DNA of 64,000 nucleotides from Pleurotus djamor (lineage: Eukaryota > Basidiomycota > Agaricomycetes > Agaricales > Pleurotaceae), in the NCBI GenBank assembly GCA_029747585.1, contig JAPEVF010000135.1, positions 1 through 64,000 on the forward strand, read 5' to 3'. A model generated the notes under the pieces. The model had not been told where the DNA came from. It saw nothing but the letters and a program-made list of their open reading frames with translations, and did not search any database. Position 1 is the stretch's first letter; each line of letters opens with the position of its first letter. Shown piece after piece: positions 14,814-26,620 of the stretch. The translations under genes and the position numbers were made by a program.

Positions 14814-15073
14814 GTATCAGTAGGGTAGCGATTTCCGACAATATTGATGCGCGTACTGGTTCATGCGCGGCGGGCTAAGCTTGTATTCTGGGGAGGTGAA
14901 AGGAGGCGGTTCTGAGAGCGTAGCCTCAGATGCCTGTGGTGGGTTCATCATGGTGGTTGGAAACTGATGAAGTGTTGAGTCGACCCATCAGTCAAACAGC
15001 GATAGCAATGATCGAAGGCGGTAGCCGCTCGACGCGTGAACAAGCGCCTATTCTCTTCGTTCCTTCATTGACA

Positions 15074-16988
15074 ATGTCGAATCTCTTTAGTGCGCCGGCA
15101 TCAAACACGACGTCGGGCACGTCCTCGACGCCCAGTAACATATTTGGGAACTTAGGTACGCTTGAACATCTGTCCATCGCTTAGGCGCAGCTTGAATTGA
15201 CATGGCTCAGGTAAACCTGCGAATGCTGGTACAACTACGCCGAGTCTCTTTGGTGGGGGAGGGAGTACGCCGTCAACCAACTTGTTTGGAAATACGAATA
15301 CCGCGCAGAACACTGGGGGGANGTCTCTTTGGAGGCGCAGGATCGTCTACCAACGCGTCAACCCCTGCGAGCAAGCCACCATTGTTCGGAGGGTTTGGTG
15401 CACCCAGCACCCCAGCTTCATCTACGCCTTTATTCGGTGGATCGACGACCACACAGCCCTCGACAACAACCCCTGCATCCCAACCCGGTCTTGCCCCCTC
15501 CCTATCCACGAAGCCAGCTGAATCAACCACCCCGAAGCCAGCCATGCCCAATTGTGAGTCCCACTACTCGAGACTGCCACGCACCGTTCACTTAGCCATA
15601 TCTCCAGTTTTCGGACAACCTGCTGCCGCTGCCTCAACCACGACTTCTACGACACCCGCACCTGGTAAGTCGATCCTTCTTTCAAATGTAGCTGTGCTAT
15701 TTTTAAACCCCCCCCAAGGTGGCCTTTTCAGTTTTGCGAAGCCACCAGAACCAACATCGAGCTCACAACCGGCCTCAAGTAGCACTCCTGCTGCCCCTGC
15801 TGCCCCTACTGCAAGCCTTTTTGGCGGAGGTAATTTGTTTGGAAAGCCTGCAGCGCCCGCCTCAGATGCCACGCCTGGAACCACAGCACCTGCTGGAGGT
15901 CTTTTCGCCGGTCTTGGCACCAGCAATACCTCTGACAAGGAAAAGAAAGATGCCGCCCCGTCATTAAATCTGTTCGCCAAACCAGCGGATAAGCCCGCTG
16001 CGCCTGCTGGTGAGTCGTAGGTATAACCTGCAAATTACTCCGCTAAAATTACCACTAGCTCCAGCAGTGGCTGCAACACTCGGTGGTGACAAACCAAAAG
16101 AAGGTACCCCACATTAAACCTTTTTCTGTGACATATACTGAAGCATTTTCTCAGTGCCTTCAGTCGCATTAACAACTCCTGCAAGCACCACGACTCCCTC
16201 CAATGCCAGTGCTGCCATCGCTGTACCCCCTCCCTCGATGTTACGAGGCAAAACTATTGAAGAGATCATCAACCGGTGGACAAGTGAGCTCGAAACGCAT
16301 GTTCGTGACTTCAATCGGTTTGCTGGTGAAGTTGCCGTCTGGGACCGTGCACTTATCGACAACGGTAAAAACGTAAGGAATCCACGCGCTTAGCTTCCTA
16401 TTGCGTTCTCATCTCTCTTTCAAGCTTGCTACGCTGTTTACCCATGTGACGGCAGTCGAACGGGAACAGAGTGAAATTGAGCAATCGCTCGATCACATCG
16501 AACAGCAGCAGAAAGACCTATCGTCTACCTTGGATTCGTATGAGAAGGCCATGCAGGATGTTCTAGGCGGCCAGGGTGGATCCTTAAGGGCACTCGACAC
16601 CGGTCCCGCTGATTCAGAGAGAGATAAGAAGTGTGTTGGTTTTTTGCTTCTTCATCAACAAATGCTAATTAATGTATCTAGTTATATGCTGGCTACCGAC
16701 CTGCACATGCAACTTGATGATCTTTCAGGATCATTGACTCAAATGATCGAATCCGTCAACGGCCTCTCCCTCACTAACGGCCCGAAGGAAGGAGCCGCAG
16801 AGGACCCAATGTCTCAGATCTCGCAAATCTTGAGCAGCCACCTCGAGAGTTTGCAGTGGATCGATGGCGCAGTCAAAGAAGTTGAAAGCAAGATATCAGA
16901 GGTCGAGACCAGAGTGAAAGATTCAGGTGTTAGCCTCACCGGCGCCAGTTCCGGTCCAGCGAAGTCCAAAAGCTTCGGGTTGCGATAG
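15074..16988 (+). CDS. NSP1: Nucleoporin NSP1/p62 (FG repeats plus coiled coil)
   Basis: This is a central-channel nuclear pore protein. ATG at 15074 opens MSNLFSAPASNTTSGTSSTP, a Ser/Thr/Ala/Pro-rich disordered domain with FG-type repeats (IFGN, SLFGG, NLFGN, SLFGGAG, PLFGG, LFGKP, LFAGLG). From about 16220 the folded C-terminal domain begins with MLRGKTIEEIINRWTSELE and FNRFAGEVAVWDRALIDNGK, the Nsp1_C signature. A heptad coiled coil follows (VEREQSEIEQSLDHIEQQQK), ending KSKSFGLR. About six introns of 50-70 nt are present. The N at 15322, after GGGGGGA, must be dropped for the FG-repeat frame to stay open (NTGG to SLFGGAG). The repeat domain is short compared with yeast Nsp1, closer to metazoan p62. 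Identity is firm from the C-terminal domain. Confidence 0.94.
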
Positions 16989-17230
16989 GTCCCATGTGCA
17001 TACGCATGCTGTTCATTCATTCGTTTTCTCTCATGCCTCAAACTTGACTCACGAGAAATAGACGACAAACGTTGGATGAAAGCAGGTATAAATTGCGTAT
17101 AGATACAGGTGAAATCTATCTAAAAATCCTAAATACAAAGAGCATGCTCATAAAACGGGGTAAGTCGTAACAACTTCGTGAAACATCCTGAGTCTATCAA
17201 TGGGTGTGAGCGTCAGCTGCGTCAAGCTTG

Positions 17231-17779
17231 CTATTTGCTGAGCTTGCTCTTTTTGCGGATCTCCTCTCCGTAATACCACAGCCAGATGGGAAATGGTATG
17301 CCAAGGATGATACCCAGCCCAGCCAGAAGTGAATTGCCTCCCCCGAGACCAAGGGCATCATACATCTGTTGGCCGAACAATGGGAAAACAAATCCCAAGA
17401 GCGATCGCAAGACCTAGATTAAAGCGTGATGAATACCACTTCGACTAGAATGAAAATATCGTGACGAACAGATGCAGCAGCTAAGGCACTGGCGGCGTAA
17501 GCGAAAGCATCAACAAGGTAGAGTTGGATCGGGAGGCTAATGTGCGTATTAGAAGTGGCCAAACGATGTAGTCGTCTAATGAGCCTGACTTACAATGTAG
17601 TCATCAAACCTAGAGAACGCATTTTCCGATGAATGAAGGCGGACCGTTTCAAGGGAACCAGACTTACCAAAGCCGAAGATCCCAGAGCCAATTATAGGCA
17701 TAATCCAATGGAGGCGCGCTTGAGCAGCCTTGAGGGCGGCAGGAGCAGGGGTGGGAGCGGCGGATGTAACAGCAGGCAT
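17231..17779 (-). CDS. N-terminally truncated DHA1-type MFS transporter (last helices only)
   Basis: Spliced exons encode a piece of a drug:H+ antiporter-type major facilitator. After MPAVTSAAPTPAPAALKAAQ the protein reads ARLHWIMPIIGSGIFGFG, then LMTTFLPIQLYLVDAFAYAA, then LRSLLGFVFPLFGQQMYDAL, GGGNSLLAGLGIILGIPFPI and WLWYYGEEIRKKSK. This corresponds to roughly the last four transmembrane helices of a normally 12-14-helix, 450-550-residue protein. The start ATG at 17779 is immediately followed by an Ala/Pro-rich leader not typical of the family, and no upstream MFS exons are found before 18256. A 16-nt microexon (17594-17609) is needed to join GFG to LMTTF. The stop is TAG at 17231-17233. 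It may be a shortened paralog still transcribed, or a remnant. The neighbouring MITE is a plausible agent of rearrangement, but that is inference. Confidence 0.72.
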
Positions 17780-18256
17780 TTCGTCAAACTAGCGATGAAA
17801 CGATGAGCTCAACGACGATGGCAAAAATGCGCAGCCAGATGCGAGGACGTACTTCAAATGTTTCTATAGTTGAAAGAGTTCTGGGGTTTGATTATGCAGA
17901 CAAAGGCTGATAAGAACACTGAACGCTCTATTCTCTAATGGGTGGCAAGTGCCTGGAAATCGATGCGGGGTGAGTACGGGAGGTACGATGAGGAGAAGAG
18001 GTCGCTGCGACGAACCTCTAATACGGGAAACAAGAGAAGAAGGAAATGGGAGGGAAAAGAGAAAGGTGAGGAAATTAGATTTGCCTCTACCGTTTATATC
18101 AAGACAAGGCGGACTTTGAAAAATTGCGATGACCTGTCGGAGAGCCGACCTCGGCGTGAAAAAAAATCCAGTGCTTGCATGCTTTGGAAATCTTATCTGT
18201 GGGGAATGATGGACATTTCCCCGGACTCGGCGTTTTTTTTCAAACACGAAACGTTA
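17780..18256. other. Upstream flank of the truncated MFS gene
   Basis: There is no supported gene in these 477 nt. They lie between the truncated MFS start codon and the left end of the MITE. No further MFS-like coding sequence is visible on the minus strand, which supports real truncation of that gene. Confidence 0.5.
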
Positions 18257-18297
18257 CAGCGGTTTTCATAAATATACGGAAAACACTTTTCGAAAAA
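18257..18297 (+). repeat. Left terminal inverted repeat of the MITE
   Basis: This 41-nt sequence is perfectly inverted at 18618-18658. The outer end is CAGCGG, preceded by TA. Confidence 0.9.
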
Positions 18298-18617
18298 ATT
18301 GTTGGTTGCCAGCGCCTCGGCGGAGTTCCTGACCGCCAAATGATGCCAAGCAGCGCTAAGCCAATCAGGGGCTCAGCCTCCTATCGCAGCACCATCTCAT
18401 TCTCAGGTATTGGTGGAGGAGAAATCCATAAACACAGGCGGTCCTGATTGAGGATAACTCTACTACAACTTAGACTGTCTTATCGGCATCAAATGGGAAA
18501 GGTTCATGTGCCATTGGCAAACCGTCTACACAGCCCCTCTTCTAGAGTCAAGCCTATGGGAATTTTTGTTTCCGTGGACAAGCTGACTCATCGCGAGCGC
18601 CAGACGAGCGCTGGAGA

Positions 18618-18658
18618 TTTTTCGAAAAGTGTTTTCCGTATATTTATGAAAACCGCTG
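18618..18658 (-). repeat. Right terminal inverted repeat of the MITE
   Basis: This is the perfect reverse complement of 18257-18297, followed by TA at 18659-18660. Confidence 0.9.
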
Positions 18659-18753
18659 TAACCCCACGGTTATTTGCCAGCTGGCGATGCAAACGAGGGG
18701 CAATAAAACACATTGACTGGGTATGTAAACACCGACAGAAAGAATAATTAGGG

Positions 18754-21700
18754 CTACTTGCTCTCGGCGCTGGCGAAGCTGAGTGGAGTGAAAGCCTGAA
18801 TTTTTACGGCACAAAGCACAACAATGCACAGGGCACGCACGCATCAATCAGCATTGATACAACGTTGCAGATCGAAGCATTTTGACTCACATATCCGCCT
18901 CCCTCAAAGTGCTTGCTATTAGCCTCCACCCAATGTAATCGAACCGCATGTAGGAATGCAGACAAACCCTGCATTATCGAGCCATCATTAATCGAGCGTT
19001 GCACGACGGCCCTCAAAGTGCGAAACTCACCTCCATGATGCAAAGGATACAAACTGTCAAGGTAAACCAAAGGAGGCCAACAATGATGAACGCGATCCAG
19101 CCAATGAGACCACTCGGATTCAAGAAGCCTTCGATCGTCATCGACCAGAGCACCTCAGACAGTTGGGCATGAGCCAAAGACAGGGCCCATAGACGTAAGT
19201 ACGACGCGGTATGAGAGATGCAGCCGAGACAGAATTCAATGGTGTGGATGATTTGATGAATGACAATGTCGCCAAAGTCATGATGCTCCTGTAACACATG
19301 GGGGACAAAAAAGAACGTGTTGGCTTAGCTACGGCCAACGTGTGTAAGGAACCCGCACTTACCGCTCCGTCATCCGCATCTTCCGCGATCGCTCTACCAT
19401 TTCCTTCCTCCTCTCCTTCGAGTATTTCATCTGAGGTATCTCTGGGCCCATCGTCCCCGTGTGCGAGGCCAACATACCCTTGGCCCTGGATCTTATGCAT
19501 CTCCTTCCAAAGGACGTAAGGCTTAGCGATAAGCATCCATGGAACACAGACGGCAGCCAGCAGGAGGAGAACCACCTGAACAAAGGACTGTCCACGGTAC
19601 AATTGGGTAGCCGGATCAACCGTACCCGGGCTCAAGAACATGAAGATAAGCATGTTAAGGAGAGAAGGCGGTTGCGTGTGGACATCAGGTGATGACCAGT
19701 CGATGGACCACTTGTAGAGGATACAGAGCGCGAGGTAACCGAAAATAGACTGCAGGAAGATCATCTGCGGAATGAAGTTGGCCCAAATGTCGAGGGAACG
19801 TTTGAACCTAATATGGTTAGGAAGTTGTAAACAGAGGGCGAATGTCATCTGGGGAGCCCGTCAGCCAAATGTGGAGAGGATATGGGGATCAGCTGACATG
19901 AATAACACCGATGACAATGGACATCTTCATCTTGTAAGAATTAACGAAGATAAGCTGATTATCTGCGCCATGCCATGCCGGATCGAGCCCGAAGGCGTAT
20001 GTACGACCATTGGGCGTAGCGGAGCCTTCCCCAGACTCCGGAAAGTCCCAGCCGGAATGGAACAAGTGGAGAGATTTGGAGAATATATCGTTGTATATAA
20101 ACCCAGTATAGACCGAGAATATACCCATCAACATGATGATGTAGCGGCCGCTGTAGTGACGAGGATGTCAGTTTGTCAGAACGCATTAAAGCCGCATTTC
20201 AGGACATACTAAAAGAATTGCCCGAAGATCTAAAGAAGGTTTGCTGGCTTAGGAAACAGTTGCTGCGGTATCTGAGGCAATCAATCACTCACCTCGCCAA
20301 GATCCATCTTCGCCAGCTTACGCTCTGATAAAATCATCCACAACGCGGCGAAGAGAATGATGAACCCATGACCTATGTCACCAAACATGACGGCGAACAA
20401 GAAGGGGAACGTGGTAACAGCAAACAACCCAGGATTAGTCTCCTGATAGGCGGCGGTACCATAGCTGTCCATGATGGTCTGGAAGCCCTCAGTAACCTTG
20501 GAAGTACGATTGTAGGTCGGCGGAGTCTTGTTCGTGCGCAGCTCGTGCAAGATAGGCGGTACGGATGTGCCGGATTCCTCCTAAAGCAAGGTAGGTCAAA
20601 GGCGAGGAAGACAGGCAGACAGATCCATACCGTTGCGTGGCGAAGAGCCAACTGAATGACAGGTATGTCGCGCGTCGGAACCCAACCCTCAGCAATCAAC
20701 GTCTTCCTTCGCACGTCGTAGTTAAACAAGTTCAAGGTTTCGTAGATCAGCTTCTCCTTCCTAACAACGTTCCTCCAGCTAGCTAAGCTTTCGCCTATCT
20801 TGACGAGCTCCAGTCGTCTGTTGGATCCAGTGTTGTACAGCACGGTTTGCAAGTCCTCCAATCTCGCCGTGACTTCACGCAGCGAATCAGACCGCTTGTC
20901 AGCATTCGCGTCGATGGGGTACAAGGTAGCACCCATGGACTCAGCAACCTTGCGGATCTTCGCCAAAAGCGCGTCACCATGGGCGAAGATGATGAAAACA
21001 TTCTTGTAGGTCTCAGCACCCGTAGCAGGATCCACGAAAGGCTCCGTGATATCGATGTGGTTCATGTAGAGATTACCACGGAGAACACGCCACAAGACAC
21101 GCTCGAAGGTTGGAACGCGTGCACGGTCAAGGGTGCCCGCCACAAACCTAAAGAGTAAGGATTTAACGCAAACTTTGGGGTTGGAGCAGCTCGTGCAACA
21201 TACTCAATGTCAAACTGGATGTTGGAACTTGAAAATTGGTTCTCCCGATCATCATGCTGAAGGAGGGGTGCAGAGCTATCATCGAACGAGGTCCGAATAT
21301 CAGTCTGCTGAGTCTGAGCCTAATAAGGTGTTAGCATAAGCACCCCAAAGCTCAAGAAGACAGAGGTCCAACCTTGTCGAAGAAGACAGCCGTTTCACGC
21401 AGAACATGCCTAGCCTCAACAAGCTCCTTCGTGCGCTGACTCAGAGTCTGGTAACTCTCGTTCATCTTCGTCAGGCGAGATTCATGTTCCGAGAGCGTGA
21501 CGTCCAGCTCGTCGATAGTTTGCGCAGCACGAGGGCCAACCGTGATGAGTGGGGCCGAGTCATACAGAGGACGAACTGGAATCACGTCCTGCTCCTTGTC
21601 AATCTGCGTTTCGAAGAATCGGACGCGACGAGCCATTTCGTCAATTCGTCTTATCTCTCCAACGAATGAGCGTTGGAAAGGATTGACGTCCGGGTTCAAC

Positions 21701-21934
21701 TACGAAATCATAAGTCTCAAGCAACGAATCTAGAAGTCTCGCAGTCACGTACGTCTTTGAATTGTACATTCCCCAGTTCTCCTAGCTCAGCAACTGTATC
21801 GTGCGCTACTTCTGTTGGAACAAATAGCTGCACCAAGCTCATCTGCTCCGAATCTGAGGCGACATAAGATCCCGTAGAGAACGAAGTCGAGAAAATATCG
21901 ACGTACGGAGCAGACTTGGATAGTCGTCAGACAT
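18754..21934 (-). CDS. VPH1: V-type H+-ATPase V0 subunit a
   Basis: This is the membrane subunit a of the vacuolar proton pump, forming the proton half-channels in V0. The first exon is tiny: ATG at 21934 gives MSDDYPSLL, spliced through GTACGT..CCTCAG to [19 protein letters not shown]. The cytosolic N-terminal half contains [20 protein letters not shown] and [20 protein letters not shown]. The C-terminal membrane half has [50 protein letters not shown] and [15 protein letters not shown]. Next come [39 protein letters not shown] (including the essential arginine) and [18 protein letters not shown]. The final exon reads [12 protein letters not shown] with TAG at 18754-18756. At least eight introns are present. 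Yeast has VPH1 and STV1 for this subunit; a single basidiomycete gene is best called VPH1-like. Confidence 0.95.
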
Positions 21935-22176
21935 TTAGAGACCTTCACGCTCGGGAAGAAATTGAAGATTGTTGTAAAAGAGTGGTGGAGGATGATGCAG
22001 ACGACGCACAGAGGTCAACTTTCGGGATTCTGTTGATATTTGGCCGCATTTGCACGGTGCCCCTGAATACTAAGCGCCTTGGGCGCCCCAGTCGCGACAG
22101 ACGTGTCGCCATCACACGTCCACACCCTCATCTTCGCCAACGTCTTCGAGGTCAGCCGCAAGGGCTGAAACTCAGC

Positions 22177-23711
22177 ATGATATCACTCATTTCGTATCTC
22201 TTCTTGTCTCTGGCTGCTTTGGCTCACGCCAGGTCCAGCACGGGAGACTCTGTGTTAGTGGTTTTAGAACCGAGCTTGGAACAGGATAACTTCTCCGTGT
22301 TCTTTGACGGTTTGCGAGGTGCGCCCTATTCAGCCTTTGACCGTGATTCATTTAGTCTAATTACTGTACAGAACGTGGATATGAACTTACATTTCGCGCA
22401 CCGAAAGCCCTAACGCCCGCCATAATTGAGGATGACGTCCCATCCTTCTCCCATGTCATCCTATTCACTCCAGAAACCAAAAGTGAGCTTTAATATCATA
22501 TTTCAATACCGGGGGACTTACCTTATATCCAGGTTATGCCCAGGATATAACACCGCAATCCCTGGTGCAGCTCTTGTCACTGAAAACCAACCTTCTAGTC
22601 GCCCTCTCACCAAAACAAACCCCCCTCACCTCGCTAGCTGCCGAATTCTCGCTAGTTCTACCACCACCAGGTACCCCCTTGATTTCCCACTTCCCCGAAC
22701 GTGATGCACCCGCGTCAGTAATTCCTGTGAATGTACCATCATCAGACCCCATTCTATCTTCCACGAAGGCCCCAGTATGGTTTTCTGGCGTCTCTCATGC
22801 GTTGGGGAACAACCCTCTTCTCGTACCCATCCTACGCGCGCCCGAAGAAAGCTTCGCCGCCGATTCCACAGATGATTTCGCCGGCGGAATCGTAGCTGAC
22901 GCCGCGGAGAAAGGCGGCGAAGGTCTGTGGGCGGGTAGTCAGATGGGTCTCGTTACAGGCTTCCAAGCCACCACGGGCGCACGCGTTGCGTGGGTTGGCA
23001 GTGTCAGTGCCTTTAGTAACGAGTATGCCACAAAAGAAGTTTCCAAGTGAGTGCGTAACTTGCCTTGTCGGAATGACCGTGCTGAAACGTAGTCCCAGAG
23101 GCCACCCTTCTGGTAATGCTGCATTTGCTCAAGATGTCGCTGCTTGGGCTTTCCAGGAATCGCGTGTTCTTCGAATTGACGAAGTATCGCATCACCGCGT
23201 TAACGAAACCGTTGCTGAGGCGCAATACACAACCAATGATAGAGTGGTGAGTCCTTCCCTCACATGACATCGCCCATCTGCTCACTCCTTCTAGACATAT
23301 GATCTCCGACTCTCTCGGTGGGATCCCTCAGCAGCCAAATGGGTCCCAGAATCTGGCATCAAAGATATGCAACTTGAGTTCACCATGCTCGACCCCCACG
23401 TTCGCACGAGTCTCCTTCCAGTTCCCGGTTCCCCTGGAAAGTACTCTGTAACATTCAGGGTTCCCGACAGACACGGCGTTTTCAAATTTGTCGTCGACTA
23501 CAAGCGCAAAGGGTTGACGCACCTCCACAGTTCGACGACTGTCCCCGTGGTCCCACCCCGCCATGATGGTTATCCTCGCTTCCTCAGTGCTGCATGGCCA
23601 TACTATGTTGGTGCCATCAGCACAAGCATAGGGTTCGTTTTGTTCTCGGCGATCTGGTTGGCTGGAGATGTCAAGGAGATGAAAAAGGCCAAATCGTCCA
23701 AAACCGAATAG
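22177..23711 (+). CDS. WBP1: Oligosaccharyltransferase subunit WBP1/OST48
   Basis: This is a type I ER membrane subunit of the oligosaccharyltransferase that transfers the lipid-linked glycan to asparagine. ATG at 22177 opens a signal peptide (MISLISYLFLSLAALAHA). The lumenal domain includes SVLVVLEPSLEQDNFSVFF and, after an intron, YELTFRAPKALTPAIIEDDV, HVILFTPETK and LLVALSPKQTPLTSLAAEF. Later segments are GARVAWVGSVSAFSNEYA, TYDLRLSRWDPSAAKWVP and HGVFKFVVDYKRKGLTHLHS. A single C-terminal membrane helix lies in WPYYVGAISTSIGFVLFSAI, followed by a short lysine-rich cytosolic tail ending KKAKSSKTE. At least four introns are present. The start lies 242 nt from the divergent V-ATPase subunit a gene. 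Confidence 0.93.
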
Positions 23712-23906
23712 ATGTGTTGTAGTAGCTAGTATATAAGTTATGGACATCTATTCCTCCTCGATCCAAGTTGCACGCTCCGAAACTCAGGATGACAGTGGAT
23801 GTCATGGATGTGTCTTAGGATGGCGGTCTTCTTGGGCGCTTAATGTATGACAAGCTTCGTCTCTACTTCCAGGTCCCTGCGATCTAATCACCGCTCCCTC
23901 CATCAA

Positions 23907-24987
23907 ATGGCCGCTCGAGTCCTCGAAAAGTCGGTAATCCCCGCGTCAGAAGCGAAGTGAATTCCTTGGACTGTCTCAAAGATATCGCACGTTTCATACC
24001 ATCATCCACAGATGGGTTACCCTTCAGAAAATCAAGTGGTCTGATGCTGCCGGAAAGGAGGTATGTTTCCATGCCACAATGCTTTATATCCAATGTTTCA
24101 AGCGCCAGACCTAGCGTCTCTGGGAGTGCGCCGAAAGAACGACGCGTAGATCCTCGGGGATTGATGGTATGAACACCTAACGCTGTCCTTGTATGCGGGT
24201 GCCTTGACGTTCGCGTTTACTCTGCATTGATATCAATAGCCGTCGCCATCCTAGCGTTGATCAAATCTAAAACGAACGCGTTCCCTTTGTCGACCATTGT
24301 GATCGAACAATACCGTCCCCCCATAGACAAAGTCATCATTGGTACGTGATCCTTCCGTGTACCTATGCACCAGGGTTCTCACCACTAGTACAGAACTTCC
24401 TGCGGGTCCGCGTCTCAACGAAGCTCCATGTGGTCCTTCTAACCCTGTGGCTTCTCAGGTCTTATTGACGAAGGAGAAACTCCTGAACAAGCCGCCATTC
24501 GCGAACTAAAGGAGGAAACTGGATATGAAGCGGATAGTGTAGTTGAGGCTACCCCGGTGACGGTCGTCGACCCAGGTATCTCCTTCCCATAACCGTTTCT
24601 CCTTTGGAAAGTGGGGTTTACTGAATCAGCGTGTCTGTGTTAGGCATGACTACGGCGAACATGAAGCTGATTATGCTCAGCGTTACCATGGACGACACGT
24701 TAGTGGTTCCTAAACCGCACTTGGAGGAGGGAGAATTTATCGAAACTCGCGTTGTACCCCTTGATCAACTACATGCAAAATTGAAGGGTAGGTTCCTTTT
24801 CTTACTTTCAACCTGATGTGGCCAGGGGCTGATCTTACGCGTTTACAACAGCATATGACACCAAGGTCAGATACATTAAACGCGTTATAACCCTTCAGCA
24901 TTCTAACATTTGCATTAGGAGTTTGTTGTAGATGCAAGGCTGCAGCATCTTGCGTCTGGTTTGGAGCTTGCCCGAAAGCTTCTGTAA
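23907..24987 (+). CDS. YSA1: Nudix ADP-ribose/ADP-sugar pyrophosphatase (Ysa1-like)
   Basis: The enzyme hydrolyses ADP-ribose to AMP and ribose-5-phosphate. ATG at 23907 ([17 protein letters not shown]) joins by splicing to [16 protein letters not shown], then [35 protein letters not shown] and [18 protein letters not shown] is spliced to [20 protein letters not shown], which completes the Nudix box (REL..EETGYE). [18 protein letters not shown] and a C-terminal exon ending LELARKLL follow, with TAA at 24985-24987. The exons are very short (six or more introns of 50-70 nt). The protein is close to 210 residues, normal for Ysa1. It is the last housekeeping gene before the multicopy array. Confidence 0.92.
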
Positions 24988-25119
24988 TTATGGGTAATGT
25001 GTCCATTGTATATCATATCGAGACCAATGCCATTCCTTCACCCTTTGCTCGAGTTTTTGGAGATGTTTTGGCGTACGACTGCGGACTTATCAATAGGCAG
25101 CCATGTTCGCATCCTTAGT

Positions 25120-26270
25120 CTAGACGGAACGATGGAGAATGCGGAAAAGCTCGCGCTCAGACGGCCATGTACCCTTGAACATGGGGAGGGGCATGACATT
25201 GGATTGGCCGTCATAGCGATATCGAGTGAAGTTCGAGGAATCACCATGTGTCAAATCAAAGGCACGAAGGGAAGAGATGCTCCGGAACAGATCGGGGACG
25301 ACATTGGCCTTGGAGACTAGACGGATGTCGGAATAAACCGAAAAGTACTCTAACTTCTTGAGTGTCAAACTGGGGGAGAATAAATGCAGGAACTCATCCA
25401 AGGTCATGCCAATGGACTGAAATTATGCGTGTAGAGCATCATCAGCTCGTGACCAGACCTTTTAACGGTGGAAAGAAACCTCACGGAGGTACGATAACTC
25501 AAACATCGGAGCTCAGGCATATGGCTGATTGCTTCCATGAGACGCACTGCATTGAACGTAGTTGATGCGTAGAAGTGAGTAATCACCGAGAAAACCTGAC
25601 TCGCGACTGGACCACGGAGGAAGCTTGGGAAAGCTGTAACGAGGTGCAGGTGGGTGATTGGTCTCGTCGGGAGGAGGGACCATGTGACTCTAATATTCGC
25701 AGCAAGCTTCGTTAGATGAGGGAGGGAGGTAGACGAAAGAGAGTCGACGGAATGAGTGTACGGTGCTTCGAGGTGTCGGATGGAAGGGTTTGACCCTACG
25801 AAGTCTGCAAAGGAAGGTATATCTTCCAACGGTATGGACTCCCAGATGAAGGTCTGAAGGTTATGCGAACGGAATGACTGTAAGATAGAAATGGAGGGGA
25901 TTTTGCGATCGTAGTAAGAAAGACGAAAATATTCCAAGTTGATCAGTAATGGGAGAATCTCGATGATAATAGAGACATCGTGCGATGTCGAGTTGGATGG
26001 ATCCACAGCAAACGTGAATCCGCGAACGAAGGTGGCCAGACGAGAATTATCTTTGGATATTTGCATATGAAAGGCCTCCATCCTTTCAGCCAGTGGTGAG
26101 ATGGTGTGAGATGTCTCGATGAACGCAGCATCGTGGTAGAGCCGCGGTTCAGCCATGGCGTGAAGGATGCGACACGAAAGAAGTAGGTTGTAGAAGGTCG
26201 ATTGTTCTTGAGCGTCGATGAGCTCAACAACATGAAGAAGAAGCTCATACGGCAGAAGAGTTTCTTGCAT
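25120..26270 (-). CDS. F-box-like protein, copy A1 (intact)
   Basis: A1 belongs to the local F-box-like family. Exons complement 25485-26270 and 25120-25416 sum to 361 codons, so the gene encodes 360 residues with one intron. The N-terminus (MQETLLPYELLLHVVELID) and LLSCRILHAMAEPRLYHD form the F-box-like segment. The remainder is leucine-rich and repeat-like (INLEYFRLSYYDRKIPSISI, ITHFYASTTFNAVRLMEAIS), a likely substrate-recognition part if it acts as an SCF adaptor. The second exon carries the family-wide block KKLEYFSVYSD..FTRYRYDGQS..MFKGTWPSERELFRIL. It stops earlier than its paralogs (ILHRSV). Another in-frame ATG lies at 26321. A leader palindrome sits at 26341-26368. Its closest copy here is the decayed A2. 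The actual SCF role is inferred from the F-box only. Confidence 0.8.
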
Positions 26271-26340
26271 CGAGAATGCTTCGGGGGTGGATCGTCTTTC
26301 GTGGGTGGCTAAGCGCTTCATTAGAAGTCTCTGAATGGTT

Positions 26341-26368
26341 GACCGTGGGATAAACAATTCTCACGGCC
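26341..26368 (-). promoter_or_regulatory. Palindromic leader element, copy a (upstream of A1)
   Basis: On the minus strand the core reads GTGAGAATTGTTTATCCCAC followed by GGTCA. It lies 70 nt upstream of the chosen A1 start. It matches the consensus GTGRGAA-N6/7-TCCCACGATCA shared by eight sites in the array. Confidence 0.6.
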
Positions 26369-26620
26369 AGTATCATGCATCCCGTAGTTCGAAAAGATCC
26401 TCTGAAAACTGGATGTCAACTCAATGTCAACTGGATGTAGACGTGAATAGTAAATTTGGATCAAGTCTTTGGCAACTACCACTGGTACTTTCTCTCGAGC
26501 AGTGTACCCAAAAGCAAAGGCATCAGAGCTGAGGTCTCAAGAGTGCGTCAATCAAGGTGAATTCNAAAAAAATTTCTAACTTGTCAAGGACTCAAGGTAC
26601 AACCTTAAAAGCTTAAAGGC

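Larger units (their letters stand above)
18257..18658. mobile_element. 402-bp MITE with 41-bp perfect terminal inverted repeats and TA target duplication
   Basis: Bases 18257-18297 and 18618-18658 are perfect inverted repeats of 41 nt, each beginning CAGCGGTTTTCATAAATATA at its outer end. TA dinucleotides flank both ends (18255-18256 and 18659-18660), as expected for a Tc1/mariner-superfamily (pogo/Fot1-like) insertion. The 320-nt interior has no transposase-like reading frame, so the element is non-autonomous. Secondary inverted similarity (CCAGCGC near 18310 against GCGCTGG near 18609) lies just inside. Perfect identity of the repeats points to recent mobility or very recent acquisition. 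It sits between the V-ATPase 3' end and the truncated MFS gene. Confidence 0.88.

Noticed and set aside
15273..15980. Long minus-strand frames across NSP1
   Set aside because: They are antisense images of Gly/Ala/Pro-biased FG repeats.
18300..18617. Coding frames inside the MITE
   Set aside because: The frames are short, have no transposase motifs and overlap the terminal repeats.
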